In this document: piece after piece, positions 1-8,848 of the stretch | How positions within the stretch are numbered: position 1 is the first letter of the stretch | Layout: each line of letters starts with the position of its first letter | NCBI GenBank assembly: GCA_035524595.1 | Contig: DATKOP010000061.1 | Location: forward strand, 1-13,704 | From: CAIKZZ01 sp035524595 | GTDB lineage: Bacteria; Pseudomonadota; Gammaproteobacteria; Steroidobacterales; Steroidobacteraceae | Length of the DNA stretch: 13,704 nt | Direction: 5' to 3' | Translations under genes and position numbers: made by a program | The notes under the pieces: model-generated | Told to the model about the DNA's origin: nothing | The model's input: the letters and a program-made list of their open reading frames with translations, nothing else | Database searches by the model: none

Positions 1-1176
1 GTCGCCGTGGCTCTTGACGGTGCCGCCCGAGAGCGTGCCGCCCTCGATGCGCATGCCGTCCGGCAGGGGCTCGGCGCGGATGCCGAGCGCGTGCAGCCCC
101 TGCGCCATCGCCTGGATGCGGTCGCTCTCCTTGACCCTGAGCTCCTCGGCGCCGGTCACGAGCGTCGTGCCGCGCGCGCAGGCGGCGGCCACAAAGAGCA
201 CCGGGAACTCGTCGATCGCGAGCGGCACGAGCGCGCGCGGCACCTCGATGCCGGTGAGCGTCGAGGCGCGCACCTCGACGTCGGCCACCGGCTCGTCGCC
301 GGCGAGCCGCGGGTTGACGACCCTGAGGTCGGCGCCCATCAGCCGCAGGATCTCGATGACGCCGGTGCGGGTCGGGTTCATGCCGACGTCGCGCAGCAGG
401 AACGTGCCCTCGGCGGCGAGCGCGCCCGCGACCAGGAAGAAGGCCGCCGAGGAGATGTCGCCGGGCACGCGCAGGTAGGTGGCCTTGAGCGCGGCGCCGC
501 CCTTCAGCGTCACCCGGCCGGGTGCGCTCTTGAGGGGCACGCCGAAGGCGCGCAGCATGCGCTCGGTGTGGTCGCGCGTGACCGCGGGCTCGCGCACCGT
601 GGTCTCGCCCTCGGCGTACAGGCCCGCGAGCAGGATCGCGGACTTGACCTGCGCGCTCGCGACCGTGAGCGCGTAGTCGATGCCCCTCAGGCGCGCGCCG
701 CCGCGCACCCGCACCGGCGGGTGGCCGTCGGTGGTCTCGACGCGCGCGCCCATGAGCCGCAGCGGCGCCGCGGCGCGCTCCATCGGCCGCCGCGACAGCG
801 ACTCGTCGCCCGTCAGCGTCGCATCGAAGGCCTGCCCGGCCAGCAGCCCCATCGAGAGCCGCATCGCGGTGCCGGCGTTGCCCATGTCGAGCGCGTGCGC
901 GGGCGGCGCGAGGCCGTGAAGGCCCACGCCGTCGATGACCACCCGCCCGGGGGCCGGCCGCTCGACGTTGACGCCCATCGCGCGCATCGCGCCGAGCGTC
1001 GCGAGGCAGTCCTCGCTCTCGAGGAAGCCCTCGACCTCGGTGGTGCCCTCGGCGATGCCGCCGAGCAGCACCGCGCGGTGCGAGATCGACTTGTCGCCGG
1101 GCAGCTCGACCTCGCCGCGCACGCAGCCGCCGGCGGCGACCTGGTAGGCAGGCGCGCCACGGGTCTCGCGGTCCAT
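1..1176 (-). CDS. aroA: 3-phosphoshikimate 1-carboxyvinyltransferase (EPSP synthase), partial at C-terminus
   Basis: EPSP synthase joins shikimate 3-phosphate and phosphoenolpyruvate in the cytoplasm, the sixth step of the shikimate pathway. Reading from the ATG at 1176 gives 392 residues before the window edge. The family is about 430-445 residues, so some 40-50 C-terminal residues are missing. The N-terminal signature LPGDKSISHRA (residues 25-35, with catalytic Lys29) is present. So are DMGNAGTAMRLSMGLL, the GDESLSRRPM substrate loop, and further on VKESDRIQAMA. The visible part stops inside the conserved SHGDHR motif. The NAGTA motif keeps Gly where the glyphosate-tolerant CP4 type has Ala, which suggests the ordinary sensitive active site (inference). 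The start codon shares its A with the pheA stop (TGATG), so translation is probably coupled to pheA. hisC and tyrA, found between pheA and aroA in Pseudomonas, are absent here. Cmk and rpsA often follow, but lie outside the window. Confidence 0.97.
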   Translation of the reverse strand, partial: MDRETRGAPAYQVAAGGCVRGEVELPGDKSISHRAVLLGGIAEGTTEVEGFLESEDCLATLGAMRAMGVNVERPAPGRVVIDGVGLHGLAPPAHALDMGNAGTAMRLSMGLLAGQAFDATLTGDESLSRRPMERAAAPLRLMGARVETTDGHPPVRVRGGARLRGIDYALTVASAQVKSAILLAGLYAEGETTVREPAVTRDHTERMLRAFGVPLKSAPGRVTLKGGAALKATYLRVPGDISSAAFFLVAGALAAEGTFLLRDVGMNPTRTGVIEILRLMGADLRVVNPRLAGDEPVADVEVRASTLTGIEVPRALVPLAIDEFPVLFVAAACARGTTLVTGAEELRVKESDRIQAMAQGLHALGIRAEPLPDGMRIEGGTLSGGTVKSHGD

Positions 1177-2321
1177 CACAGCACCGCCCTGGGATAGGAG
1201 CCGAGCAGCTTCATGAGCGACGCCACCTTCCTGACCTTGGCGAGCGCCTCGCGCACGCGCGCGTCCTCGGCGTGGCCCTCGATGTCGATGAAGAACACGT
1301 AGTCCCACTTCCTGCGGCGCGAGGGCCGCGACTCGAGCCGCGTCAGCGTGATGCCGGAGCTCGCGAAGGGCTCCAGCAGCCGCAAGAGCGCGCCGGGACC
1401 GGCGGTGTCCGGCGCCGACAGCAACAGCGTCGTGCGGTCGCTCCCCGAGGGCGCGAGCAGCTTGCGCCCGACCACCAGGAAGCGGGTGGTGTTGTCCGGG
1501 TGGTCCTCGATCTCGGGCACCAGGATCTTGAGGCCGTAGACCTCGGCGGCCGCCTCGCCCGCGATCGCCGCGGTGCCGGCCTCGTCGCGCGCGCGACGCG
1601 CGCCCTCGGCGTTCGACGACACCGCGATGCGCTCGGCCTCCGGCAGGTGCTCGGCGAGCCAGCCGCGGCACTGCGCGAGCGCCTGCTGGTGGGCGCAGAT
1701 CCGCTCGACGCGCCGCAATCCCGCGACCCGGCCGAGCAGGTGCTGGTGGACCCGCAGCTCGACCTCGCCGCAGATCTTGAGCGGCGAGGTCAGGAACATG
1801 TCGGCGGTGTGGCTGACGGTGCCCTCGCTCGAGTTCTCGATCGGCACGACGCCGAAGTCGGCGACGCCCGCCTCGACCTCGCGGAACACCTCGTCGATCG
1901 CCGGCAGCGGCAGCGCCCGCACCGAGTGGCCGAAGTGCTTGAGCACGGCCTGCTGCGTGAAGGTGCCCTCGGGCCCGAGGAAGGCGATCTTGAGCGGCTC
2001 CTGCTGCGCGAGGCAGGCCGACATGATCTCGCGGTAGAGGCGCACCATCTCCTCGTTGGAGAGCGGCCCGTCGTTCCTCGCGACCACGCGCCGCAGCACC
2101 TCCGCCTCGCGCTCCGGGCGGTAGAACTCGGCGGTGCCGGCGGCGCGCTTGGTCGCGCCGACGGTCTGCGCGATGCGCGCGCGCGCGCTGATGAGCCGCT
2201 GCAGCTCGGCGTCGATGGCGTCGATCTCGGCGCGCACCCCGTCGAGCGCCCGGCCGGCCGGGGCGGCCGGCGCCGCTGCCGGCCGGCGCCGGCGTCCGCC
2301 GCGGCCCGCCCCGCCCTTCAT
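1176..2321 (-). CDS. pheA: Bifunctional chorismate mutase / prephenate dehydratase (P-protein)
   Basis: This enzyme converts chorismate to prephenate and then to phenylpyruvate, the committed route to phenylalanine. It has 381 residues against about 365-386 for the family. An AroQ-type chorismate mutase domain spans residues 25-110, with Arg30, Arg47 and Lys58 spaced like Arg11, Arg28 and Lys39 of E. coli. A prephenate dehydratase domain (110-285) opens with IAFLGPEGTFTQQA and carries the catalytic NTTRF motif at 277-281. A C-terminal ACT domain (about 297-375) with ESRPSR at 330-335 is the expected phenylalanine-binding regulatory module. The ATG at 2321 overlaps the serA stop as ATGA, which supports this start. 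It gives an unusual 24-residue Gly/Arg/Ala/Pro-rich N-terminus before the mutase domain; a GTG inside the mutase start (residue 29) is less likely. No leader peptide or attenuator is visible, as pheA sits inside an operon. Confidence 0.97.
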   Translation of the reverse strand: MKGGAGRGGRRRRPAAAPAAPAGRALDGVRAEIDAIDAELQRLISARARIAQTVGATKRAAGTAEFYRPEREAEVLRRVVARNDGPLSNEEMVRLYREIMSACLAQQEPLKIAFLGPEGTFTQQAVLKHFGHSVRALPLPAIDEVFREVEAGVADFGVVPIENSSEGTVSHTADMFLTSPLKICGEVELRVHQHLLGRVAGLRRVERICAHQQALAQCRGWLAEHLPEAERIAVSSNAEGARRARDEAGTAAIAGEAAAEVYGLKILVPEIEDHPDNTTRFLVVGRKLLAPSGSDRTTLLLSAPDTAGPGALLRLLEPFASSGITLTRLESRPSRRRKWDYVFFIDIEGHAEDARVREALAKVRKVASLMKLLGSYPRAVL

Positions 2322-3490
2322 GCCTCGAGGTCCCGCGCGCCGAGCACGCCGTGGATGCGCCGCACCTGCTCGACGATCGCGGCCGGGATCGGCGCGTCGG
2401 TGTCGATGATCGTGTACGCCACCTCGCCGCGCGACTTGTTCAGGAGGTCGGCGATGTTGAGCCCGGCGCTCGCGAGCGCGGTCGAGATCTGGCCGACCAT
2501 GTTCGGCACGTTGGCGTTCGCGATCGCGAGCCGCCAGGTGCCGGCGATGCGCGGCAGCACCGCCTCGGGGAAGTTGACCGAGTGCCTGAGGTTGCCGTTC
2601 TCGAGGAAGTCCTTCAGCGTCTCGACCACCATCACCGCGCAGTTCTCCTCGGCCTCGCCGGTCGAGGCGCCGAGGTGGGGCAGCGCCACGACCCGCGGGT
2701 GGTCCTTGGAGGCCGGGCTCGGGAAGTCGCAGACGTAGGCCGACAGCTGCCCCGCGTCGAGCGCGGCGAGCACGTCGGCCTCGGCGACGATGCCGGCGCG
2801 CGCGAAGTTGAGCACCGCGGCGCCCTTCTTCATGAGGCGGATGCGCGCCGCGTTGACGAGGCCGCGGGTCGCGTCGCCGAGCGGCACGTGCAGCGTCACG
2901 AGGTCCGAGCGCGCGAACAGGTCGTCGACCGAGAGCGCCTGCTCGACACCGGCCGAGAGCTGCCAGGCGCGCTGCACGGTGATCTGCGGGTCGTAGCCCA
3001 GCACCTTCATGCCGAGGCCGTGCGCGGCGTTGGCGACCTCGACGCCGATCGCGCCGAGGCCAATGACGCCGAGCGTGCGGCCCGGCAGCTCGTAGCCGAC
3101 GAACCTCTTCTTGCCGCCCTCGACCGCGTGCTCGAGGGCCTCGGCGTCGCCCTCGAGGCCGCGCACGAAGCCCCAGGCCTGGCAGACGTTGCGCGCGGCG
3201 AGAAAGAGCGCCGCGATCACGAGCTCCTTGACCGCGTTCGCGTTCGCGCCGGGGGCGTTGAACACCGGGATGCCGCGCTTCGTCAGCGCCGCCACCGGGA
3301 TGTTGTTGGTGCCGGCGCCGGCGCGCGCCACCGCGAGCACGGAGTCGGCGAGCGCGAGGCCGTGCATGTCCGCCGAGCGCAGCAGCACCGCGTGCGGGTG
3401 GCCGATCTCGGAGGCGACCTCGTAGAGCTCGCGCGGCAGGCGCTCGAGGCCGCGCACCGAGATGTTGTTGAGCGTCTGGATGCGAAACAT
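2318..3490 (-). CDS. serA: D-3-phosphoglycerate dehydrogenase with ACT domain (short form)
   Basis: This enzyme oxidises 3-phosphoglycerate to 3-phosphohydroxypyruvate with NAD, the first step of serine synthesis. The product is the substrate of SerC, encoded 4 nt upstream. The protein has 390 residues. The substrate-binding half carries ARAGAGTNNIP (55-65) and the Rossmann domain carries GVIGLGAIG (141-149), with Asp167 ending the second strand as expected for NAD. Arg231 (NFARAGIV) and His272 (LPHLGAST) are the expected catalytic Arg and His. A C-terminal ACT domain (about 317-390) suggests serine or another amino acid as effector. The usual catalytic Glu region (DVFxxEP) reads YVCDFPSP at 252-259, without the Glu. 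From memory, short Firmicutes and Bacteroidetes PGDHs also have a YVTDFP form, so this looks like a subtype and not a defect. Another 2-hydroxyacid dehydrogenase such as PdxB is less likely, because of the ACT domain and the serC neighbour. Confidence 0.9.
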   Translation of the reverse strand: MFRIQTLNNISVRGLERLPRELYEVASEIGHPHAVLLRSADMHGLALADSVLAVARAGAGTNNIPVAALTKRGIPVFNAPGANANAVKELVIAALFLAARNVCQAWGFVRGLEGDAEALEHAVEGGKKRFVGYELPGRTLGVIGLGAIGVEVANAAHGLGMKVLGYDPQITVQRAWQLSAGVEQALSVDDLFARSDLVTLHVPLGDATRGLVNAARIRLMKKGAAVLNFARAGIVAEADVLAALDAGQLSAYVCDFPSPASKDHPRVVALPHLGASTGEAEENCAVMVVETLKDFLENGNLRHSVNFPEAVLPRIAGTWRLAIANANVPNMVGQISTALASAGLNIADLLNKSRGEVAYTIIDTDAPIPAAIVEQVRRIHGVLGARDLEA

Positions 3491-3494
3491 CGCG

Positions 3495-4574
3495 CTACCC
3501 GTGGCGGGCGGCGAAGCCGCGCATGAACTCGACGAGCGCCTCGACGCCTGCGAGCGGCATCGCGTTGTAGAGGCTCGCGCGCATGCCGCCGACCGAGCGG
3601 TGGCCCTCGAGGTTGGTGAGGCCGGCCCTGGCCGCCTCGGCCGCGAAGGCGGCCTCGAGCTCGGGCCGCGGCAGCCTGAAGGGCACGTTCATCCACGAGC
3701 GGCAGGCGCTCGGCACCGGGTTCGAGTAGAAGCCCGAGCCGTCGATGTAGCCGTAGAGCGCCTGCGCCTTGGCGCGGTTCCTCGCCGCCATCGCCGCGAG
3801 GCCGCCCTCGGCCTTGAGCCACCGGAAGACGAGGCCGGCGAGGTACCAGCCAAAGGTCGGCGGGGTGTTCAGCATCGAGCCCTCCGCCGCCTGCGCCCGG
3901 TAGTCGAGCACCGAGGGGGTCCCTGGCCTCGCGCGGCCGAGCAGGTCCTCGCGCACGATCACGACGGTGAGCCCCGAGGGGCCGATGTTCTTCTGCGCGC
4001 CGGCGTAGATGAGCGCAAAGCGGCTGACGTCGATCGGGCGCGACAGGATCGTCGAGGACATGTCGGCGACCAGCGGCACGCCGCCCGTGTCCGGAACGAA
4101 GGGGAACTCGACGCCGCCGATGGTCTCGTTCGGCGTGTAGTGCAGGTAGGACGCCTGCGGGTCGCGGCGCCACTCGGCCTCGGGCGGCACCGCGAAGTAG
4201 CCGGACGCCTTGGCGTCGGCGGCGACGTTCACGGCGAGGTAGCGCCCGGCCTCCGTGAGCGCCTTCTTCGACCAGGCGCCCGTGTGGACGTAGTCGGCAC
4301 GGGCGCCTTCCGGGGCGAGGTTCATCGGGATCGCCGAGAACTGCAGCGTCGCCCCGCCCTGCAGGAACAGCACCTTGTAGTTGGCCGGGACCGCGAGCAG
4401 GTCCCTGAGGTTCGCCTCGGCTTCGGCGGCGACCGCGACGAACGCCTTGCTGCGGTGGCTGACCTCCATGACCGACATGCCCGAGCCCTTCCAGTCGCAG
4501 AGCTCCTCCCGGGCCTGCTCGAGCACCGGCAGCGGCAGCATCGCGGGGCCGGCCGCAAAGTTGTAGACGCGCAT
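3495..4574 (-). CDS. serC: Phosphoserine aminotransferase
   Basis: This PLP-dependent class V aminotransferase converts 3-phosphohydroxypyruvate and glutamate to phosphoserine; the same fold also acts on the related intermediate of pyridoxal phosphate synthesis. It has 359 residues (E. coli 362). It opens with the typical VYNFAAGPAMLP and continues with GMSVMEVSHRSK, LFLQGGATLQFS and the W of GAWSKKA, as in the family. The PLP-binding lysine is Lys195 in YAGAQKNIGPSG (Lys198 in E. coli), and DMSSTILSRP carries the cofactor-ring aspartate. The C-terminal EGHRSVGGMRASLYNA is the phosphate-binding signature. The ATG at 4574 has an AGGA seven bases upstream. It lies 75 nt after gyrA and 4 nt before serA, so it probably shares transcripts with serA, pheA and aroA. 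Confidence 0.97.
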   Translation of the reverse strand: MRVYNFAAGPAMLPLPVLEQAREELCDWKGSGMSVMEVSHRSKAFVAVAAEAEANLRDLLAVPANYKVLFLQGGATLQFSAIPMNLAPEGARADYVHTGAWSKKALTEAGRYLAVNVAADAKASGYFAVPPEAEWRRDPQASYLHYTPNETIGGVEFPFVPDTGGVPLVADMSSTILSRPIDVSRFALIYAGAQKNIGPSGLTVVIVREDLLGRARPGTPSVLDYRAQAAEGSMLNTPPTFGWYLAGLVFRWLKAEGGLAAMAARNRAKAQALYGYIDGSGFYSNPVPSACRSWMNVPFRLPRPELEAAFAAEAARAGLTNLEGHRSVGGMRASLYNAMPLAGVEALVEFMRGFAARHG

Positions 4575-4578
4575 GCTC

Positions 4579-4586
4579 AGTTCCTG
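4579..4586 (-). promoter_or_regulatory. serC ribosome binding site
   Basis: Read on the minus strand, GCAGGAAC precedes the serC ATG, with AGGA seven bases from the start codon. This is one of the clearer Shine-Dalgarno sequences in the window. Its GCAGG part is also the 3' arm of a GC-rich hairpin at 4583-4608. Confidence 0.6.
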
Positions 4587-4608
4587 CCGCGGCGGGGGCC
4601 GCCGCAGG
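4583..4608 (-). promoter_or_regulatory. GC-rich hairpin in the gyrA-serC gap, overlapping the serC RBS
   Basis: On the minus strand CCTGC-GGCGG (4608-4599) can pair with CCGCC and GCAGG (4595-4591 and 4587-4583), leaving a short loop and a three-base bulge. No U-run follows, so it does not look like an intrinsic terminator. Because the 3' arm takes in the AG of the serC Shine-Dalgarno sequence, it could limit serC translation or act as a processing site. In DNA this GC-rich such a stem could also be chance. No convincing separate serC promoter is visible in the gap. Confidence 0.35.
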
Positions 4609-4649
4609 CCCGATGGTACCGGCTTAAGGAGCCATTGTGCACTGCGGCA

Positions 4650-7289
<2,640 letters not shown>

Positions 7290-7325
7290 GCGGGGGGCGG
7301 TGCTCGGGTCCGATTGCAAACGGAA

Positions 7326-7331
7326 ATTCTA
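7326..7331 (-). promoter_or_regulatory. Candidate extended -10 element of the gyrA promoter
   Basis: On the minus strand the gap reads TGGTAGAAT, i.e. TAGAAT (five of six matches to TATAAT) preceded by TGn, an extended -10. No good -35 is seen at 16-18 bases upstream, which fits an extended -10 promoter. It predicts transcription starting near 7319 and a leader of about 30 nt to the ATG at 7289. This also argues against the TTG at 7319 as start codon, since that would sit on the transcription start. Confidence 0.55.
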
Positions 7332-7372
7332 CCACAGCAGGGGGTCCGTTCCCGCGGTTTCACGGCGATTTG

Positions 7373-7387
7373 GCCGCGCCGCGCGGC
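7373..7387. repeat. Perfect 7-bp palindrome next to the ubiG -10
   Basis: GCCGCGC-C-GCGCGGC is a perfect inverted repeat with a one-base centre. It occupies the spacer immediately before the TATAAT of the ubiG promoter, where a repressor would block RNA polymerase. The composition is only G and C, so chance is a serious alternative in this genome, and no known regulator site is recognised. Confidence 0.35.
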
Positions 7388-7393
7388 TATAAT
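7388..7393 (+). promoter_or_regulatory. Candidate -10 element of the ubiG operon promoter
   Basis: This is a perfect TATAAT in otherwise strongly GC-rich DNA, in the gap between divergent gyrA and ubiG. The hexamer 17 bases upstream (GCGATT) is a poor -35 match. Transcription would begin near 7400, leaving about 32 nt to the preferred GTG at 7432 but only about 8 nt to the alternative GTG at 7408. Confidence 0.6.
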
Positions 7394-7431
7394 CCGAGGC
7401 CGTTGCCGTGCCCGTCGAGCGCGAGGTCCCC

Positions 7432-8172
7432 GTGAATCCCGAGCCGTCCCAGAGCCGCCCGCGCGCGAGCGTCGACGCCGCCGAGATCCACAAGTTCGAC
7501 GCGCTCGCCGGCCGCTTCTGGGACCCCGCGGGCGAGTTCGGCGCGCTGCACCGCCTGAACCCGGTGCGCCTCGGCTACGTCGCCGAGCGCGTGCCGCTCG
7601 CGGCCGCGGAGCTGCTCGACGTCGGCTGCGGCGGCGGCATCCTCGCCGAGGCGCTCGCGCGCGCGGGCGCGCGCGTCACCGGCATCGACCTGAGCGCCGC
7701 GGCGCTCGCGACCGCCGAGCTGCACGCGCTCGAGAGCGGCGTCGCCGTGCGCTACCGGCTCGCGAGCGCGGAGGCGCTGGCGGCCGACGAGGGCGCGCGC
7801 TACGACGTCGTCACCTGCATGGAGATGCTCGAGCACGTGCCGGACCCGGCGAGCGTCGTCGGCGCGCTCGCCTCGCTGGTGCGGCCCGGCGGCTCGGTGT
7901 TCGTCTCGACGCTGAACCGCACGCCGGCCGCCTTCCTGCTCGCGATCGTCGGTGCCGAGTACCTGGCGCGGCTCTTGCCGCGCGGCACGCACGAGTACGC
8001 GCGCTTCATCCGCCCGTCCGAGCTCGCGCGCGCGGCGCGCGCCGCGGGCCTCGAGCTCGTGCACCTCGCGGGCCTCGGCTACGACCCGCTCGCGCGCGCC
8101 TTCCGGCTCGAGGCGGGGGTCCGGGTCAACTACCTCGCGCACTTCAAGCGGCCGGCCGCCGCGCCGCCGTGA
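7432..8172 (+). CDS. ubiG: 3-demethylubiquinol 3-O-methyltransferase
   Basis: UbiG carries out both SAM-dependent O-methylations in ubiquinone synthesis, at the inner face of the cytoplasmic membrane. The protein has 246 residues (E. coli 240). It shows the family N-terminus (EIHKFDALAGRFWD, then GEFGALHRLNPVRLGY). The SAM-binding loop LLDVGCGGG lies near residues 61-69, GIDLS follows, and the UbiG signature MEMLEHVPDP is present. THEYARFIRPSEL and NYLAHFKRP near the C-terminus are also family features. The GTG at 7432 was chosen because it gives an MN... N-terminus like that of E. coli, has a GAGG four to five bases upstream and leaves a reasonable leader. An in-frame GTG at 7408 would add eight residues but lies too close to the predicted transcription start. 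It heads a four-gene operon, and its stop overlaps the next start (GTGA). Confidence 0.96.
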   Translation: MNPEPSQSRPRASVDAAEIHKFDALAGRFWDPAGEFGALHRLNPVRLGYVAERVPLAAAELLDVGCGGGILAEALARAGARVTGIDLSAAALATAELHALESGVAVRYRLASAEALAADEGARYDVVTCMEMLEHVPDPASVVGALASLVRPGGSVFVSTLNRTPAAFLLAIVGAEYLARLLPRGTHEYARFIRPSELARAARAAGLELVHLAGLGYDPLARAFRLEAGVRVNYLAHFKRPAAAPP

Positions 8173-8843
8173 GCGGCGGCGCGCGCTTTGGCGCGCTGCT
8201 CCTAGACCTCGACGGCACGCTGCTCGACACCGCCCCGGACATGACCGGCGCCCTCAACCGGCTGCGCCTCGAGGAGGGCCTCGGGGCGCTGCCTTTCGAG
8301 AGCCTGCGGCCGCACGTCTCGCACGGCGCCGCGGCGCTCGTGCGGCTCGGCTTCGGCAGCCCCGCGCCCGAGGAGTTCGAGCGGCTGAGGCGGCGCTTCC
8401 TCGCGCTCTACGCCGGGGCCCTGAGCGCGGGCACGCGGCTGTTCCCGGGCTGCGAGGCGCTGCTCGCGGCGCTCGAGCGGCGCGGCATCCCGTGGGGCAT
8501 CGTCACCAACAAGCCGGGCTTCCTGACGGCGCCCCTGCTCGCGACGCTCGGCCTCGACGCGCGCGCCGCGTGCGTCGTCGCCGGCGACACGGTCGCCGAG
8601 CGCAAGCCCCACCCGCTGCCGCTGCTGCACGCCGCGGCGCTGATCGGCCGCGCGCCCGCCGACTGCGTCTACGCGGGCGACGCCGAGCGCGACATCGTCG
8701 CCGGCCGCGCCGCCGGCATGCACACCGTCGCGGTGCGCTACGGCTACCTCGCCGCCGGCGAGGATCCCGGCGCCTGGCGGCCGGACGCGATCGTCGCGGA
8801 GCCTGGCGAGCTGCTCGGCCTGCTCGCGCCGGCGGACGCCTGA
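8169..8843 (+). CDS. mupP: HAD phosphatase, probably N-acetylmuramic acid 6-phosphate phosphatase (MupP); often annotated phosphoglycolate phosphatase
   Basis: This is a 224-residue HAD-superfamily hydrolase of the Gph-like group. Motif I is LLLDLDGTLLDT with nucleophile Asp13 and acid/base Asp15. Motif II is the Thr of GIVTNKP, motif III the Lys of ERKPHP, and motif IV is YAGDAERD with the metal-binding aspartates. A helical cap follows motif I. In Pseudomonas the gene directly after ubiG and before yciK is mupP, which dephosphorylates MurNAc-6-phosphate in the AmgK-MurU cell-wall recycling route. The sequence resembles that protein (WGIVTNKP, VRYGYL near the end). Substrate is inferred from locus and similarity; phosphoglycolate cannot be excluded. 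The GTG start overlaps the ubiG stop by four bases and no clear Shine-Dalgarno precedes it, suggesting translational coupling. Confidence 0.85.
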   Translation: MSGGARFGALLLDLDGTLLDTAPDMTGALNRLRLEEGLGALPFESLRPHVSHGAAALVRLGFGSPAPEEFERLRRRFLALYAGALSAGTRLFPGCEALLAALERRGIPWGIVTNKPGFLTAPLLATLGLDARAACVVAGDTVAERKPHPLPLLHAAALIGRAPADCVYAGDAERDIVAGRAAGMHTVAVRYGYLAAGEDPGAWRPDAIVAEPGELLGLLAPADA

Positions 8844-8848
8844 GCGCC

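Noticed and set aside
1685..1749. Two GCTGGTGG octamers (E. coli Chi) 57 bases apart
   Set aside because: Both arise from common codons for His-Gln in pheA, and Chi sequences differ between bacterial groups. The octamer is expected by chance in GC-rich DNA.
1272..3526. Long plus-strand open frames opposite pheA and serA
   Set aside because: They have no recognisable motif and low-complexity Arg/Ala/Asp-rich products. The opposite strand carries complete, well-conserved enzymes.
7290..7319. TTG at 7319 as an upstream start for gyrA
   Set aside because: It would coincide with the predicted transcription start, adds ten unconserved residues and breaks the exact numbering match of Tyr122 and position 83 with E. 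coli.
7408..7431. GTG at 7408 as the ubiG start
   Set aside because: It leaves a leader of only about 8 nt after the TATAAT promoter and adds eight unconserved residues. The GTG at 7432 has a GAGG upstream. A near-leaderless start is not fully excluded.
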